64,000 nucleotides of DNA from Actinomycetes bacterium. Its GTDB lineage: Bacteria; Actinomycetota; Acidimicrobiia; Acidimicrobiales; RAAP-2. Below the pieces are notes generated by a model. The model was not told the origin of the DNA. It did no database searches and worked only from the letters and a program-made list of their open reading frames with translations. The stretch's first letter is position 1. Each line of letters starts with the position of its first letter. The translations under genes and the position numbers were made by a program. This document shows positions 42,491-51,950 of the stretch, in pieces. Location: the NCBI GenBank assembly GCA_021791845.1, contig JAJYVT010000004.1, forward strand, positions 20,639-84,638. The letters are read 5' to 3'.

Positions 42491-42524
42491 GACGTGGCCG
42501 CCCGGCCGACGTGGCCGCCCGGCC
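42491..42524 (+). repeat. 17-bp tandem duplication
   Basis: GACGTGGCCGCCCGGCC occurs twice in a row, followed by a third partial copy, in the gap between the broken catalase and the ABC exporter ATPase. Confidence 0.8.
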
Positions 42525-42632
42525 GACGTGACGGGCTGACCACCGCACCATCCGGCCGGTGCGCCGGAGGCGGTCCGTCCATGGGCCGTTCGACCCTGGG
42601 GACGGCGCTGTCCACGCGACCACGGTGGGTCC

Positions 42633-43664
42633 ATGACGGCGACGTCCCCCACCGCCGCGCCCCTGGGCGCGCCCCCGCCGGTGCCTGGCGGCGGTGGACC
42701 GGCCGTCGAGGCAGCCCGCTTGACCAAGCGGTACGGCGACATCGAGGCGGTCCGGGACGTCTCCTTTGACGTCGGGCGGGGTGAGATCTTCGCCCTCCTC
42801 GGACCGAACGGGGCGGGCAAGAGCACCACCGTCAAGATGCTCTGCACCCTGGCTCGCCCGACCGGGGGGAGGGCAGCGGTCGACGGCTTCGACGTGGCCC
42901 GCCAGCCCAAGGCGGTGCGGCGGCGCATCGGTCTCGTCTTCCAGGAGCAGACGCTGGACGACCAGCTGACGGCGGAGGAGAACCTCCGCTTCCACGCCGT
43001 GCTGTACCGGGTGCCCAAAGCCGAGGTCGACGCCCGGATCGCCCGGGTGCTCGACCTGGTGGCCCTGACGGACCGCCGCCAGGCCCTGGTGTCCACGTTC
43101 TCCGGCGGCATGGCGCGGCGGCTCGAGATCGCCCGGAGCATGTTGCACACGCCGGCGGTGCTGTTCCTGGACGAGCCCACGGTCGGGCTCGATCCCCAGA
43201 CCCGTGCGCTCATGTGGGAGGACGTCACCCGGCTGCGCAGGGAAGAGGGCGTGACCATCCTGCTCACCACCCACTACATGGACGAGGCGGAGTACGCCGA
43301 CCGGATCGCCATCATCGACCACGGGGCGATCGTCGCCCTGGACACGCCGGAGGCGTTGAAGGGCCAGGTTGCCGCCGACACGGTGGAGCTCACGACCGGC
43401 GACGACAGCTTGGCGACCTCGCGGCTGGCGGCGGCGGGGTTCCGGGTCCGGCTGGGTCAAGACGGCGTCGTCGTCTTCACCCCGGACGGAGAAGCGCACG
43501 TGGCCCGGCTGATCGACATTGCGGGTGTCAGCGTCCGCAACGTCCACGTGCACCGACCGACGCTCGACGACGTCTTCCTCCACTTCACCGGGCGCCAGAT
43601 CCGCGAGGAGCACGCCGATCGGGCGCTGTCCATGCGGATGCGGGCACGGGCCCGGCGCCGATAG
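42633..43664 (+). CDS. ABC exporter ATPase, DrrA-like
   Basis: 343 residues. Walker A GPNGAGKST, signature FSGGMARRLEIAR, Walker B VLFLDEPTVGLDP, H-loop LLTTHYMDEAEYAD; the daunorubicin-resistance type with the C-terminal extension ending HRPTLDDVFLHFTGRQIRE. A Gly/Pro-rich N-terminal leader precedes AARLTKRYG. Works with the permease that starts nine bases later. Exports a lipid or drug. Confidence 0.92.
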   Translation: MTATSPTAAPLGAPPPVPGGGGPAVEAARLTKRYGDIEAVRDVSFDVGRGEIFALLGPNGAGKSTTVKMLCTLARPTGGRAAVDGFDVARQPKAVRRRIGLVFQEQTLDDQLTAEENLRFHAVLYRVPKAEVDARIARVLDLVALTDRRQALVSTFSGGMARRLEIARSMLHTPAVLFLDEPTVGLDPQTRALMWEDVTRLRREEGVTILLTTHYMDEAEYADRIAIIDHGAIVALDTPEALKGQVAADTVELTTGDDSLATSRLAAAGFRVRLGQDGVVVFTPDGEAHVARLIDIAGVSVRNVHVHRPTLDDVFLHFTGRQIREEHADRALSMRMRARARRR

Positions 43665-43673
43665 GAGGGGTCC

Positions 43674-44534
43674 ATGACCGTCGTCCGGCTCCCACGAACC
43701 GCGACCGCCGACGAGCACACCGACGTGGCTGCCGAGCTGCGGACGGTCGGCATGGTCTGGGAACGCGAGCTGATCCGCTTCGTCCGGACGCGGACCAGGA
43801 TCCTGTCGAGCTTCGTCCAGCCGGTCCTCTTCCTGTTCGTGCTGGGCTACGGCATGTCGACGTTGGTGGGCACGACGGCCGGGTTCACATTCAAGAAGTT
43901 CGTCTTCCCCGGGATCGTCGCCATGTCGGTGGTCATGACGGCGATCTTCTCTGCCGTCTCGATCGTCTGGGACCGGGAGTTCGGGTTCCTCCGGGAGATG
44001 GTCGTGGCCCCGGTGAGCCGGATGTCGCTGGTGGTGGGCAAGACGCTGGGCGGGGCCAGCATCGCCACGGGGCAGGGCACCATCATGCTCGTCCTCGCAC
44101 CGCTCATCGGGGTGCATCTGACGGTGGCGCTCGTCTTCGAGGTCATCGGGCTGGAGCTGCTCATGGCCGTCGGCATGACCACCTTCGGCGTCTTCGTCGC
44201 CAGCCGGATCCAGCGCATCGAGGGGTTCCAGGTGGTGATGCAGCTGCTCTTGTTCCCGATGCTCTTCTTGTCCGGCGCCCTGTTCCCGCTGAAGGGACTG
44301 CCAGCGTGGTTGGCGGTGATCACCCGGGTCAACCCGCTCACGTACGCCATCGACCCCCTGCGCCGGGTGGTGTTCGCCGCGCAGCACATGCCGCCGGCCG
44401 CGGCGGCCCGCTTCTCCACCGGTGTGAGCCTCTTCGGCTACTCGCTACCGGTCTCGGCCGAAGTCGGGTTCGTCTGCGCGTTCGCCGCCGTGTTCCTCGC
44501 GCTCGCCGTCGCCGGGTTCGGGAGGCCCGAATGA
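43674..44534 (+). CDS. ABC-2 type permease, DrrB-like
   Basis: 286 residues, six predicted helices. ABC-2 features: RFVRTRTRILSSFVQPVLFL start, FPGIVAMSVVMTAIFSAVSI, WDREFGFLREMVVAPVSR, FLSGALFPLKGLPAWL and NPLTYAIDPLRRVVF. Pairs with the upstream ATPase. Shine-Dalgarno AGGAGGGG before ATG 43674; stop overlaps the GtrA-like start (ATGA). Confidence 0.92.
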   Translation: MTVVRLPRTATADEHTDVAAELRTVGMVWERELIRFVRTRTRILSSFVQPVLFLFVLGYGMSTLVGTTAGFTFKKFVFPGIVAMSVVMTAIFSAVSIVWDREFGFLREMVVAPVSRMSLVVGKTLGGASIATGQGTIMLVLAPLIGVHLTVALVFEVIGLELLMAVGMTTFGVFVASRIQRIEGFQVVMQLLLFPMLFLSGALFPLKGLPAWLAVITRVNPLTYAIDPLRRVVFAAQHMPPAAAARFSTGVSLFGYSLPVSAEVGFVCAFAAVFLALAVAGFGRPE

Positions 44535-45103
44535 GCGCGCCGACCAGGTCGCCGACCGCGGAGGGGGCGCGGGGACGGTTCGCCCCCTTGCGCCTGGGGC
44601 GCCGCGTGGGAGGCCCGAGGGAGCAGCCCGTCCGGCGCCGGCCGGGGTGGCTCCGAGCCCATCGGGGGCGCGTCGGTCGCTACGCGCTGACGTCTGTGGT
44701 CGCGACCGGCGTGAGCGAAGCGACGCTCTTGGAGCTCTATGGTGCGCACCTGCTCGGGGCATCGGCGGCGGCGGTGGCGGCGAGCGCCGCCGGCGTCATC
44801 CCGTCCTACCTCCTGAGCCGCTACTGGATCTGGCCCGAAGCCGACCGGCACCGGCCGGGCAGGCAGGCCCTCGCCTTCTGGGTGGTCGCGTTGATCAGCC
44901 TCGGGCTGTCCACGCTGCTGACCGGGATGGCCGCCGCCAACAGCCCGTCGGGCCACCTGACCCACCTCGCGGTCGTCGGCGTCGCCTACGTGGGGACGTA
45001 CGGCGTGCTCTGGGTGGCCAAGTTCGCGGTGTACCAGCGGTACTTGTTCCGGACGGTCGGGGGGCTCGGCGACAGCGACGCCGTGTCCGTCCCGCCACGC
45101 TGA
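44531..45103 (+). CDS. GtrA-like membrane protein
   Basis: 190 residues. Arg/Gly-rich cytoplasmic N-terminus of ~50 residues, then four helices with the GtrA pattern: RYALTSVVATGVSEATLL, ASAAGVIPSYLLSRYWIW, FWVVALISLGLSTLLTGM, GVLWVAKFAVYQRYLF. GtrA proteins help move lipid-linked sugars across membranes. Coupled to the ABC exporter genes, so it may belong to the same envelope-modifying operon. Confidence 0.82.
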   Translation: MSAPTRSPTAEGARGRFAPLRLGRRVGGPREQPVRRRPGWLRAHRGRVGRYALTSVVATGVSEATLLELYGAHLLGASAAAVAASAAGVIPSYLLSRYWIWPEADRHRPGRQALAFWVVALISLGLSTLLTGMAAANSPSGHLTHLAVVGVAYVGTYGVLWVAKFAVYQRYLFRTVGGLGDSDAVSVPPR

Positions 45104-45114
45104 GCGGGCGGCCC

Positions 45115-45561
45115 TCAGCCGAGGCGGGTGAGGGTGGTGGTGGCCTCGTAGTCCTTGGTCGGGCCCCGCACCCGCCAGTGCTCCTCGACCAGGGCGCCGG
45201 AGCGCACGACGGTCGTGATCTCGTACCGGTCCGCGCCGCACCGATGGACGCGGCGACACTCGCCGTCGCGGAGGTCGAGGTCCACGAAGGGACGGCCGTC
45301 CAAGAAGAGGAGCATGGCCGCGCCCCCGACCTGTCGCCGGATCTCCAGGCGCCGCCATGCGGGCACGGTGCGCGAACCGAAGCGCAGCTCGCCCGACTCC
45401 TGGTAGTGGCCCCAGCCGCCGCGCTCGGGGGCGTCTTCCGGCGCGCCGGCCACGGTGGCCAGCCCGCGGAAGCTCCCCAGGGCGTCGGCCCGGCGGTCCT
45501 CGATCGAGCGCGCCAACCCCCAGGTGCCGAGGAGGAAGCTGAGCGTGTCGACCACCTCCAT
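45115..45561 (-). CDS. DUF6314-type hypothetical protein
   Basis: 148 residues. SFLLGTWGLARSIEDRR start, an internal GHYQESGELRFG, and a lipocalin-like series of strands (VGGAAMLLFLDGRPFVDLDL, DRYEITTVV, DYEATTTLTRL). Fits the small calycin-like DUF6314 family; function unknown. Convergent with the GtrA gene. Confidence 0.65.
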   Translation of the reverse strand: MEVVDTLSFLLGTWGLARSIEDRRADALGSFRGLATVAGAPEDAPERGGWGHYQESGELRFGSRTVPAWRRLEIRRQVGGAAMLLFLDGRPFVDLDLRDGECRRVHRCGADRYEITTVVRSGALVEEHWRVRGPTKDYEATTTLTRLG

Positions 45562-45702
45562 GGACCACGATTGTGCCCGGTCCGGGGTGGGGGGAGTGCC
45601 AGCCAGCGGGCTGGGACCGGGGGGCGGGGCCTTGGTAGGGTCGACGTCCGCTGGCCGGTGGCCGGCTTCGACGATCCGCTCCCACCAGGAGGTCCCCTCC
45701 CC

Positions 45703-46320
45703 ATGTCGACCGTCGTCACCCTCCCGCGGCGAAAGCCGCTCGTGATCGCCGACCTTTTTCCCGGTTCGCTCGTGCGGGACGCGCTGCTGGTGGTGGGTGC
45801 GGCTGGGCTGGTCGGCGCCCTGGCGCAACTCTCCCTCCACCTTTCGTTCACGCCGGTGCCCGTCACCGGCCAGACCCTGGGCGTGCTCCTTGCCGGGACG
45901 GCGCTCGGCTGGAGGCGGGGCGCTGCGGCGCTGGCCCTCTACGCCGTGGCCGGCGTGGCCGGCGTCCCGTGGTTCGCCGGCCACGCGAGCGGCTACGTGG
46001 GCGCCTCCTTCGGCTACGTCGTCGGGTTCGTGCTGTGCGCCGCTCTGTGCGGCTGGCTCGCCGAGCGTGGCGCCGACCGGTCGGTCCTGAAGTCGGTGCC
46101 CGCCATGGTCGCGGGGGAGCTCGTCATGTACGGCCTCGGGGTCCTGTGGCTCGCCCTCGACCTGCACGTGGGACCGACGAGGGCGATCGCCCTGGGCCTG
46201 ACGCCGTTCCTCGTCGGCGACGCGGTCAAGGCGGCCGTGGCTGCCCTGTTGCTGCCGGGGGCATGGAAGCTCGTCGGCTCGCGGCGGGGGAGCGGCACGC
46301 CCGCCGGGCGCGCCGCCTGA
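45703..46320 (+). CDS. bioY: Biotin transporter BioY
   Basis: 205 residues, six helices. BioY signatures: FTPVPVTGQTLGVLLAG, LYAVAGVAGVPWFAGHASGY (family GxPVF..GG), FGYVVGFVLCAALCGWLAE, LTPFLVGDAVKAAVAAL. S-component of an ECF-type biotin importer; no EcfT/EcfA in the window, so it probably uses shared energising modules or works alone. AGGAGG nine bases before ATG. Confidence 0.92.
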   Translation: MSTVVTLPRRKPLVIADLFPGSLVRDALLVVGAAGLVGALAQLSLHLSFTPVPVTGQTLGVLLAGTALGWRRGAAALALYAVAGVAGVPWFAGHASGYVGASFGYVVGFVLCAALCGWLAERGADRSVLKSVPAMVAGELVMYGLGVLWLALDLHVGPTRAIALGLTPFLVGDAVKAAVAALLLPGAWKLVGSRRGSGTPAGRAA

Positions 46321-46362
46321 CCGGGTCGGCCGCCTCGCCGCGAAGGAGGGACGGACGCCCCC

Positions 46363-47211
46363 GTGCGACCCAGCGACCCCGTACCCACGCCGCCGCCCAC
46401 GTCACCGCCCACGTCACCGCTGCCGGCCAGCGTCTCCCTGGTCGGGCACCACGCCCTGGTGACCGGCGCCGGAAGCCCGTCGGGCATCGGGTTCGCGTGC
46501 GCCCGGCTGCTGGGCGAGCTCGGCGCCTCGGTCGTCGTGACCGCCACCTCCGAGCGCGTCCACCAACGGCGTGACGAGCTCCGGGCGCTCGGTATCGACG
46601 CCACCTCCGTGATCGGCGACCTCACGCTCCCCGACCACGTGGCCCATGTGATGGGGGAAGCGTCTGCCCGGTGCACGGTCGACGTCGTGGTGAACAACGC
46701 CGGGATGCTCTCGGTGTCCACCCCGTCCAGCCCCGGCACCATCGGCGGGATCCCGCTCGACACGTGGCGTCACGAGCTCGACCGAGAGGTGACCACGGCC
46801 TTCCTCGTGTGCAAGCTGGCGGTTCCGGCCATGCAGGAGGCGGGTTGGGGGAGGGTGGTCAACGTGGCCTCGGTGACGGGCCCGGTGGCCGCCATCGCCG
46901 CCGACGTGGCCTACGCCGCGGGCAAGGCGGCGATGGTCGGGCTGACGCGGGCACTGGCGGTGGACGCGGCACGTGCAGGCGTCACGGTCAACGCCGTCGC
47001 CCCTGGCTGGATCGCCACCGGCTCGGCGTCCGTCCGCGAGACGGAGCTCGGGTCCGGCACCCCGGCCGGGCGCTCGGGCACGCCCGACGAGGTGGCGTCC
47101 GTTGTCGCCTGGCTCTGCTCACCCGGGGCGAGCTACGTCACCGGGCAGGTGGTCGTCGTGGACGGGGGGAACACCATCGCCGAGGAACGCGTCGTCCTTC
47201 CGGCTTCCTGA
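46363..47211 (+). CDS. Short-chain dehydrogenase/reductase (FabG-like)
   Basis: 282 residues. Cofactor motif [14 protein letters not shown] (TGxxxGxG with a two-residue insert), NNAG in [11 protein letters not shown], catalytic Ser in VNVASVTG, YxxxK in AYAAGKAAM, and C-terminal [14 protein letters not shown] Pro/Thr-rich N-terminal stretch (about 20 residues, encoded by CCGCCCACGTCA repeats) precedes the fold. GTG start. Its last 93 bases overlap the convergent GGDEF gene. Confidence 0.88.
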   Translation: MRPSDPVPTPPPTSPPTSPLPASVSLVGHHALVTGAGSPSGIGFACARLLGELGASVVVTATSERVHQRRDELRALGIDATSVIGDLTLPDHVAHVMGEASARCTVDVVVNNAGMLSVSTPSSPGTIGGIPLDTWRHELDREVTTAFLVCKLAVPAMQEAGWGRVVNVASVTGPVAAIAADVAYAAGKAAMVGLTRALAVDAARAGVTVNAVAPGWIATGSASVRETELGSGTPAGRSGTPDEVASVVAWLCSPGASYVTGQVVVVDGGNTIAEERVVLPAS

Positions 47212-48780
47212 CGCGATCACCGCATGGCCGCCGAGTGCCTTCGCCTCGTAGAGGGCGGCGTCGGCGGCCGCCCAGAGCGCCATGATCTCGGCCGGTGCGC
47301 CGGTGGCGACACCCGCGCTGATGCGCAGGCTCAGGCCGGCGGTGATGTCGTCGAGGGGCTCGGCGTCGAACGCCTGGACCAGGGCCTCGGCCCGTGCCCT
47401 TGCGCTGACGGGGTCCACCTCGGCCAGGATCACGGCGAATTCGTCCCCGCCGAGCCGGACGGCGAGGTCGGAGGAGCGGACCCCGCGGGCGAGCACCTGG
47501 GCGATCCGCACCAGCAGGCGGTCTCCGGCGAGGTGCCCATGGAGGTCGTTCACGGCCTTGAAGGCGTCGACGTCGAACAGGACGAGGGCGCACCGGTCGA
47601 TCCCGCGGTGGATGAGGTCCGCCAGGAACGCCTCCAACGCGCGCCGGTTGGCAATGCCCGTCAGGTCGTCGAGACGGGCGTGTCGTGCCAAGAGGTCCCG
47701 CTCGGACGTGACCCGGACGGCCGCGATCTGGGCCCGCATCGCCTGAAGGGCGGCGTCCCGGCGTGCCCACTGCTCCTCGAGCGCTCGTCGGGCATAGCGC
47801 AGCCCCGAGTCGCGTCCGGGACGAGCCTCGTGCCGTGCGGCCAGGAAGAGGGCCAGGTCGTACAGGATGGGATGGACCGTAGGCGAGAGCGAGACCGCGG
47901 CCGCGTCGATTGCGGCCGCAGCATCCCGGGTCGCGTCCGCGCCGCCGCCGTGCGCCATGCCAAGGGCAATGGCGAGGCGCAGCAGGCCGGCGGCGCGGCC
48001 GGCTTCGGGCGGGGCGCCGTCGACTCGGCCCAGGAGGCGCGTGGCGGCGTCGACGACGTCGTGACCCGCGAGACCCTCCAGGACGAGGCCGAGCGCCCCG
48101 AGCTCGATCTTCCAGCTCTCGCTCATCGGGTACGCCCCGGTCGCCTCCACGACCTGGTGCCACGTGTGCCAGCGGTCACGCACCCCGCGCTCGTCACCCA
48201 GCTGATAGAGCCGGCTGGCCCAGCTGACCTGTTGCTCGGCCAGGTTGAAGTGGATCGGCGCGAGCAGGAAGTCCATCGTTCCCGGCGGCTCGGCCCGGCC
48301 GATGGCGAGCGCGGCCTGGTAGTGCTCGTTCGAGAGCTCGAACAGCCAGCGGTTCCCGAGGGCGATGGCACAGGCGGTGTGGGCCGTGATGCGCTCGCAC
48401 GGCCGTCCCCGCTCGTGCTCCAAGATGATCGTGGCCCTGGCCAGTTCCGGGTCGTAGGCGGCGGTCCCGCGGAGGTCCGTCCCGGCGAAACCCTGGTTGG
48501 AGCGAAGGGCGAGGCCGAGCGCCAACATGACGTTGTCGCCCGCCTCGGTCGACAGGTCGATCAGCTCGGCGACCGGTCCGGCAGCGCCAGGATCGTCGGC
48601 CATCCAGCGCCTGATGGCCTCCCCGAAGACGCACACCCGGTCGAGATCGTCCCATCCCGACGCCCGGGCGCGCGCCCGCAGCGAGGCGAGGCTCTCGCCC
48701 GCACCCGGGAGGCCGGCTTGCAGATCGTGGATGAGGCGGAAGGCCTGCACGATGCTTCCCGCCCGCTCGTTGTCGCTCAC
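47119..48780 (-). CDS. GGDEF-domain diguanylate cyclase with helical sensor region
   Basis: 553 residues. N-terminal ~350 residues are all-helical and TPR-like (repeated Leu/Ala helices with [36 protein letters not shown]), then a coiled segment and the GGDEF domain: [46 protein letters not shown] with an RSSD inhibitory site five residues upstream of the motif. Makes cyclic di-GMP with product inhibition. Cytoplasmic. GTG 48780. Confidence 0.9.
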   Translation of the reverse strand: MSDNERAGSIVQAFRLIHDLQAGLPGAGESLASLRARARASGWDDLDRVCVFGEAIRRWMADDPGAAGPVAELIDLSTEAGDNVMLALGLALRSNQGFAGTDLRGTAAYDPELARATIILEHERGRPCERITAHTACAIALGNRWLFELSNEHYQAALAIGRAEPPGTMDFLLAPIHFNLAEQQVSWASRLYQLGDERGVRDRWHTWHQVVEATGAYPMSESWKIELGALGLVLEGLAGHDVVDAATRLLGRVDGAPPEAGRAAGLLRLAIALGMAHGGGADATRDAAAAIDAAAVSLSPTVHPILYDLALFLAARHEARPGRDSGLRYARRALEEQWARRDAALQAMRAQIAAVRVTSERDLLARHARLDDLTGIANRRALEAFLADLIHRGIDRCALVLFDVDAFKAVNDLHGHLAGDRLLVRIAQVLARGVRSSDLAVRLGGDEFAVILAEVDPVSARARAEALVQAFDAEPLDDITAGLSLRISAGVATGAPAEIMALWAAADAALYEAKALGGHAVIASGSRKDDAFLGDGVPPVHDDHLPGDVARPG

Positions 48781-48915
48781 GGCAGACCGATCTTGCCACC
48801 CCGGAAGCGTTGCTCGACGCACCCCGCTGCAAGCGGGCTCGTGCACCGGGCTCGGAACCGCGACCTGGAGGTGAGGCCGAGGCGGTGGGACCAGAGGGCA
48901 CGCGAGACTGTCGGA

Positions 48916-49554
48916 ATGGGACGGTCCGGTCAGATGGGCGCGCTGCCCGAGCCTCGGACCGGCGTGCGAGTCGCGCCTGCGACCGCCGAGCGCTGGGCCG
49001 ACCTCGAGATCGTCTTCGGCACCCGTGGCGACCCGGCGCGCTGCTGGTGCCAGTGGTTCTTCGCCGGCGCCGAGGTCGCACCGGGCAGCGTCGCCGCCGC
49101 CAATCGAGCGGCGCTGCAGGTCCAGGTCGCCCAGGGCGCTCAGGGAGCCGGCCCGGGGATCCTGGCATACCTCGACGGGGCACCCGCCGGCTGGGTCGCG
49201 CTCGGGCCCCGCCCTCGCTACACCCGCCTCGCCGGAAGCCCCATGCTCCGGGGTGGCGGTGGCGGGGAACCCTTCTCGGATCCCGCCGTCTGGTCGGTCA
49301 CGTGCTTCGTCGTGAAGGTCGGCGCCCGCCGGCGGGGTGTGGCGACCGCGCTCGTCGCTGGTGCGATCGACCACGCCCGACGGAGCGGTGCGGCGGTCCT
49401 CGAGGCGTACCCGGTCGATCTCCGGGAACGGCCTGGGATCGCCGCCGCGAGCCTCTACCACGGCGTGCTCTCGATGTTCCTCGACGCCGGCTTCACCGAG
49501 ACCGCCCGGCCGCTCCCCGGACGCGCCGTCGTCCGTCTCGCCTTGCGGGGGTGA
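48916..49554 (+). CDS. GNAT-family N-acetyltransferase
   Basis: About 212 residues. Acetyl-CoA-binding motif A: VTCFVVKVGARRRGVATALV, then AIDHARRSGAAVLEAYPVD and the C-terminal LSMFLDAGFTETAR. N-terminal CWCQWFFAGAEVAPG is typical of one Cys-rich GNAT subgroup. ATG 48916 or 48934; no clear Shine-Dalgarno. Divergent from the diguanylate cyclase. Substrate unknown. Confidence 0.85.
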   Translation: MGRSGQMGALPEPRTGVRVAPATAERWADLEIVFGTRGDPARCWCQWFFAGAEVAPGSVAAANRAALQVQVAQGAQGAGPGILAYLDGAPAGWVALGPRPRYTRLAGSPMLRGGGGGEPFSDPAVWSVTCFVVKVGARRRGVATALVAGAIDHARRSGAAVLEAYPVDLRERPGIAAASLYHGVLSMFLDAGFTETARPLPGRAVVRLALRG

Positions 49555-49614
49555 CCGCAGCGCCGGCGTGCCGCAGGGGCAGGCGGCGGGACCGGCGGGC
49601 ACAGAGGGTGGGGA

Positions 49615-51126
49615 TCAGACCTCCCGCTCGGCCCCGTCGACGGCGCGCTCTTTCAGGGCGAGCGCCAAGACGAAGGCGAGGAGCGGTGCCAACGCGCCGG
49701 TCCGCACCGCCAGCTGGTACCCGTGCACCGACGCCGCGGTGGCGAGCGCGTGGATCCTCACGCCGGGCACGCCATGAGCCGCCGCCACGCGGTGAAGCTG
49801 GTCGCGAGTGGCGGTCGCCGCCACGGTGACCAGGGCGGCGAGCCCGAGGGAGCCCCCTACCTGCTGGCTCGTGTTGAGCAGGGCCGACGCAAGCCCGGAC
49901 TGGTCTCTGCGCACCGAGGACACCGCGTTCAGCGTGAGGGGCATGAACGTGAGACCCATGCCGATGCCGAACAGGAGGAGCGGGCCGAGCACGTTCCCGT
50001 AGCTGGACGAGGCGGTGATCAGTGAAGCCCAGAACATCCCGCCGCTGATGAAGAGGGGCCCGGCACGGAGGAACAGGCGCAGCGGGAACCGGCGGAGGAG
50101 GCGGGACACCAGCGCGCTCGTGGTGGCCACGCTGAACGGGATCGGCAGGTACGCGACGCCGGCGAGGACGGGGTTGTAGTGGAGGACGTTCTGGAGGAAC
50201 TGGGTCAGGAAGAAGAGGAGCGACAGCATCGCCACTCCGAGCAGGAGCATCATCCCGTACCCAGTGGCGCGGTTGCGGTCCCGCAGGAACCCGAGCGGGA
50301 CGAGGGGGTTCCGGGTTGCCCGCTCGACGGCAACGAAGACGCCCAGGATGACGGCGGCGGCGGCAAAGGACCCCAGCGTGACTGCGTTCGCCCACCCTGC
50401 ATCCGGTGCCCGCACGAGCCCGTAGACGAGCAACGCCATTCCCGCCGACGCGCTGAGGGCGCCCGACACGTCGAGACGGACGGCGGCACGGTGTCCTGGC
50501 GCCCTCCCGACGAGCGCCACCGGCGTGAGGGCGAGGACCGTCACTCCGATCGGGACGTTCACGAAGAGCACCCATCGCCAGGAGGCCACGTCCACGAGCG
50601 TCCCGCCGAGGAGCAGGCCCAACGCACCACCGGCGGCCGACATGGCGGCGTAGACGGCCATGGCCCGATTGCGTTCGGCGCCCTCGTCGAAGGTCGTGGC
50701 GACAAGCGCCAGTGCTGCAGGAGACGCGATGGCGGCACCCACGCCCTGCACGGCGCGGGCGGTGATCAGCCATGCCTGGTCGGTCGCGAGCCCCCCGGCG
50801 AGCGATGCCAGGACGAACACCGCAATGCCGACGGCGAACATCCGCCGGCGTCCGAAGAGGTCGCCCGCTCTCCCTCCGAGCAGGAGCAACCCTCCGAAGG
50901 CGAGCACGTAGGCGTCGATGACCCACGTGAGGTTCGCCGCGGTGAAGTGCAGCTCCCTCTGGATGGACGGCAGCGCGATGTTGACGATGGTGAGATCGAG
51001 CATCACCATCAGCTGGGCGGCGGCGATCACCACCAGGGCGAGCGGATGGTGCCGGTGCCCGAGGTGGCCGTGCGGACCGGGACCCCCTGGGGGGGAGGAT
51101 CGACCGGCCGTGATCCGAGCGCTCAT
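49615..51126 (-). CDS. MFS drug efflux transporter, DHA2 (EmrB/QacA) type
   Basis: 503 residues, 14 helices. DHA2 marks: MLDLTIVNIALPSIQREL (motif D1), GDLFGRRRMFAVGI (motif A), RAVQGVGAAIASPAALALV (motif B), and motif C-like AAGGALGLLLGGTLVD. Probably exports cationic or aromatic drugs with protons. ATG 51126 overlaps the upstream MarR stop (ATGA), so expression is coupled to its regulator. Confidence 0.9.
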   Translation of the reverse strand: MSARITAGRSSPPGGPGPHGHLGHRHHPLALVVIAAAQLMVMLDLTIVNIALPSIQRELHFTAANLTWVIDAYVLAFGGLLLLGGRAGDLFGRRRMFAVGIAVFVLASLAGGLATDQAWLITARAVQGVGAAIASPAALALVATTFDEGAERNRAMAVYAAMSAAGGALGLLLGGTLVDVASWRWVLFVNVPIGVTVLALTPVALVGRAPGHRAAVRLDVSGALSASAGMALLVYGLVRAPDAGWANAVTLGSFAAAAVILGVFVAVERATRNPLVPLGFLRDRNRATGYGMMLLLGVAMLSLLFFLTQFLQNVLHYNPVLAGVAYLPIPFSVATTSALVSRLLRRFPLRLFLRAGPLFISGGMFWASLITASSSYGNVLGPLLLFGIGMGLTFMPLTLNAVSSVRRDQSGLASALLNTSQQVGGSLGLAALVTVAATATRDQLHRVAAAHGVPGVRIHALATAASVHGYQLAVRTGALAPLLAFVLALALKERAVDGAEREV

Positions 51127-51662
51127 GGAGGGCCCGCCTCGGCCGCTGGCGGAGCTGGTGGTCGAGGAAGGCACCGATCCGTCGCCTCGTCGGGTGCGGA
51201 TCCTCCGTCAGGTGAGCCCAGGTCCGCGTGGTGGAGGCCGAGGAGGCGCTCGAGGGCGACGAGCGCCCGATCAAGGCCCGCCCGCCCCGCCGGGCCGAGA
51301 ACGGCGTCGAGCTCCTGCTCCTGTCGTCGAACCATGGTGTCGATGCGCTCGGCCGACAGGCGCCCCGCTGCGGACAGCGCGAGGCCACGGGGCCGGCGGT
51401 CCTCGCCACGGTGCGCGCTCTCGAGGAGCCCGCGAGCCTCGAGCTCGTCGACGCAGCGCTTGACGGTCATCGGCTCCGCTCCGAGCACCCGGGCGAGCGC
51501 TCGCAACGAGCAGCCCGGGAGCCCGGCCACGCCGCGCAGTACGGCTGCCTGCGGCGGGGAGAGGGACAGCTCGTCGAGCTGCGCAGACCAGTCGGCGCGA
51601 AGGGCCCGGGCGAGCCTGCTCAGCCTGAAGCCCAGACCGGCTTCGAGGGGCAGCGGCTCCAT
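51123..51662 (-). CDS. MarR-family transcriptional regulator of the MFS pump
   Basis: 179 residues. LGFRLSRLARALRADW start, helix-turn-helix SLRALARVLGAEPMTVKRCVDEL, wing RGLLESAHRGEDRRPRGLALS, then a dimerisation helix. C-terminal ~30 residues are Pro/Ala-rich. Autoregulated MarR-MFS pairs are common. Repeats at 51832-51866 upstream may be its operator. Confidence 0.85.
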   Translation of the reverse strand: MEPLPLEAGLGFRLSRLARALRADWSAQLDELSLSPPQAAVLRGVAGLPGCSLRALARVLGAEPMTVKRCVDELEARGLLESAHRGEDRRPRGLALSAAGRLSAERIDTMVRRQEQELDAVLGPAGRAGLDRALVALERLLGLHHADLGSPDGGSAPDEATDRCLPRPPAPPAAEAGPP

Positions 51663-51831
51663 GGCTCCGTGCCGCGCCGGAACCCCGCGCGCGCCGGAGC
51701 GGACCCCCGCCGGCGGCCGTGTCCGTGCTGGGCGCATGCGCGACCTCCTCGTGCTCGTGCTCCCGCTCGTGCTGCTGGTGCGCCGCTCGTGCCCGTGCAA
51801 CCGGTCGGGTCGGCGGCAGCCGAGGGACGTC

Positions 51832-51866
51832 GACACTGTGACGTGGACACTGTAGCGGGTGTTACA
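51832..51866. promoter_or_regulatory. Direct and inverted repeats upstream of the SLOG gene
   Basis: GACACTGT at 51832-51839 and again at 51846-51853 (14-bp period), and TGTA (51851-51854) paired with TACA (51863-51866). The region lies in the divergent gap between the MarR gene and the SLOG-fold gene; possible regulator sites. Confidence 0.4.
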
Positions 51867-51950
51867 GACAACCCGCCCACCCCCGTCCGGTGCCACCGAA
51901 GAGGTCCTTGGTCCCTACCGGCGGACAACCGGCTCCGCCGATCATGCGGT

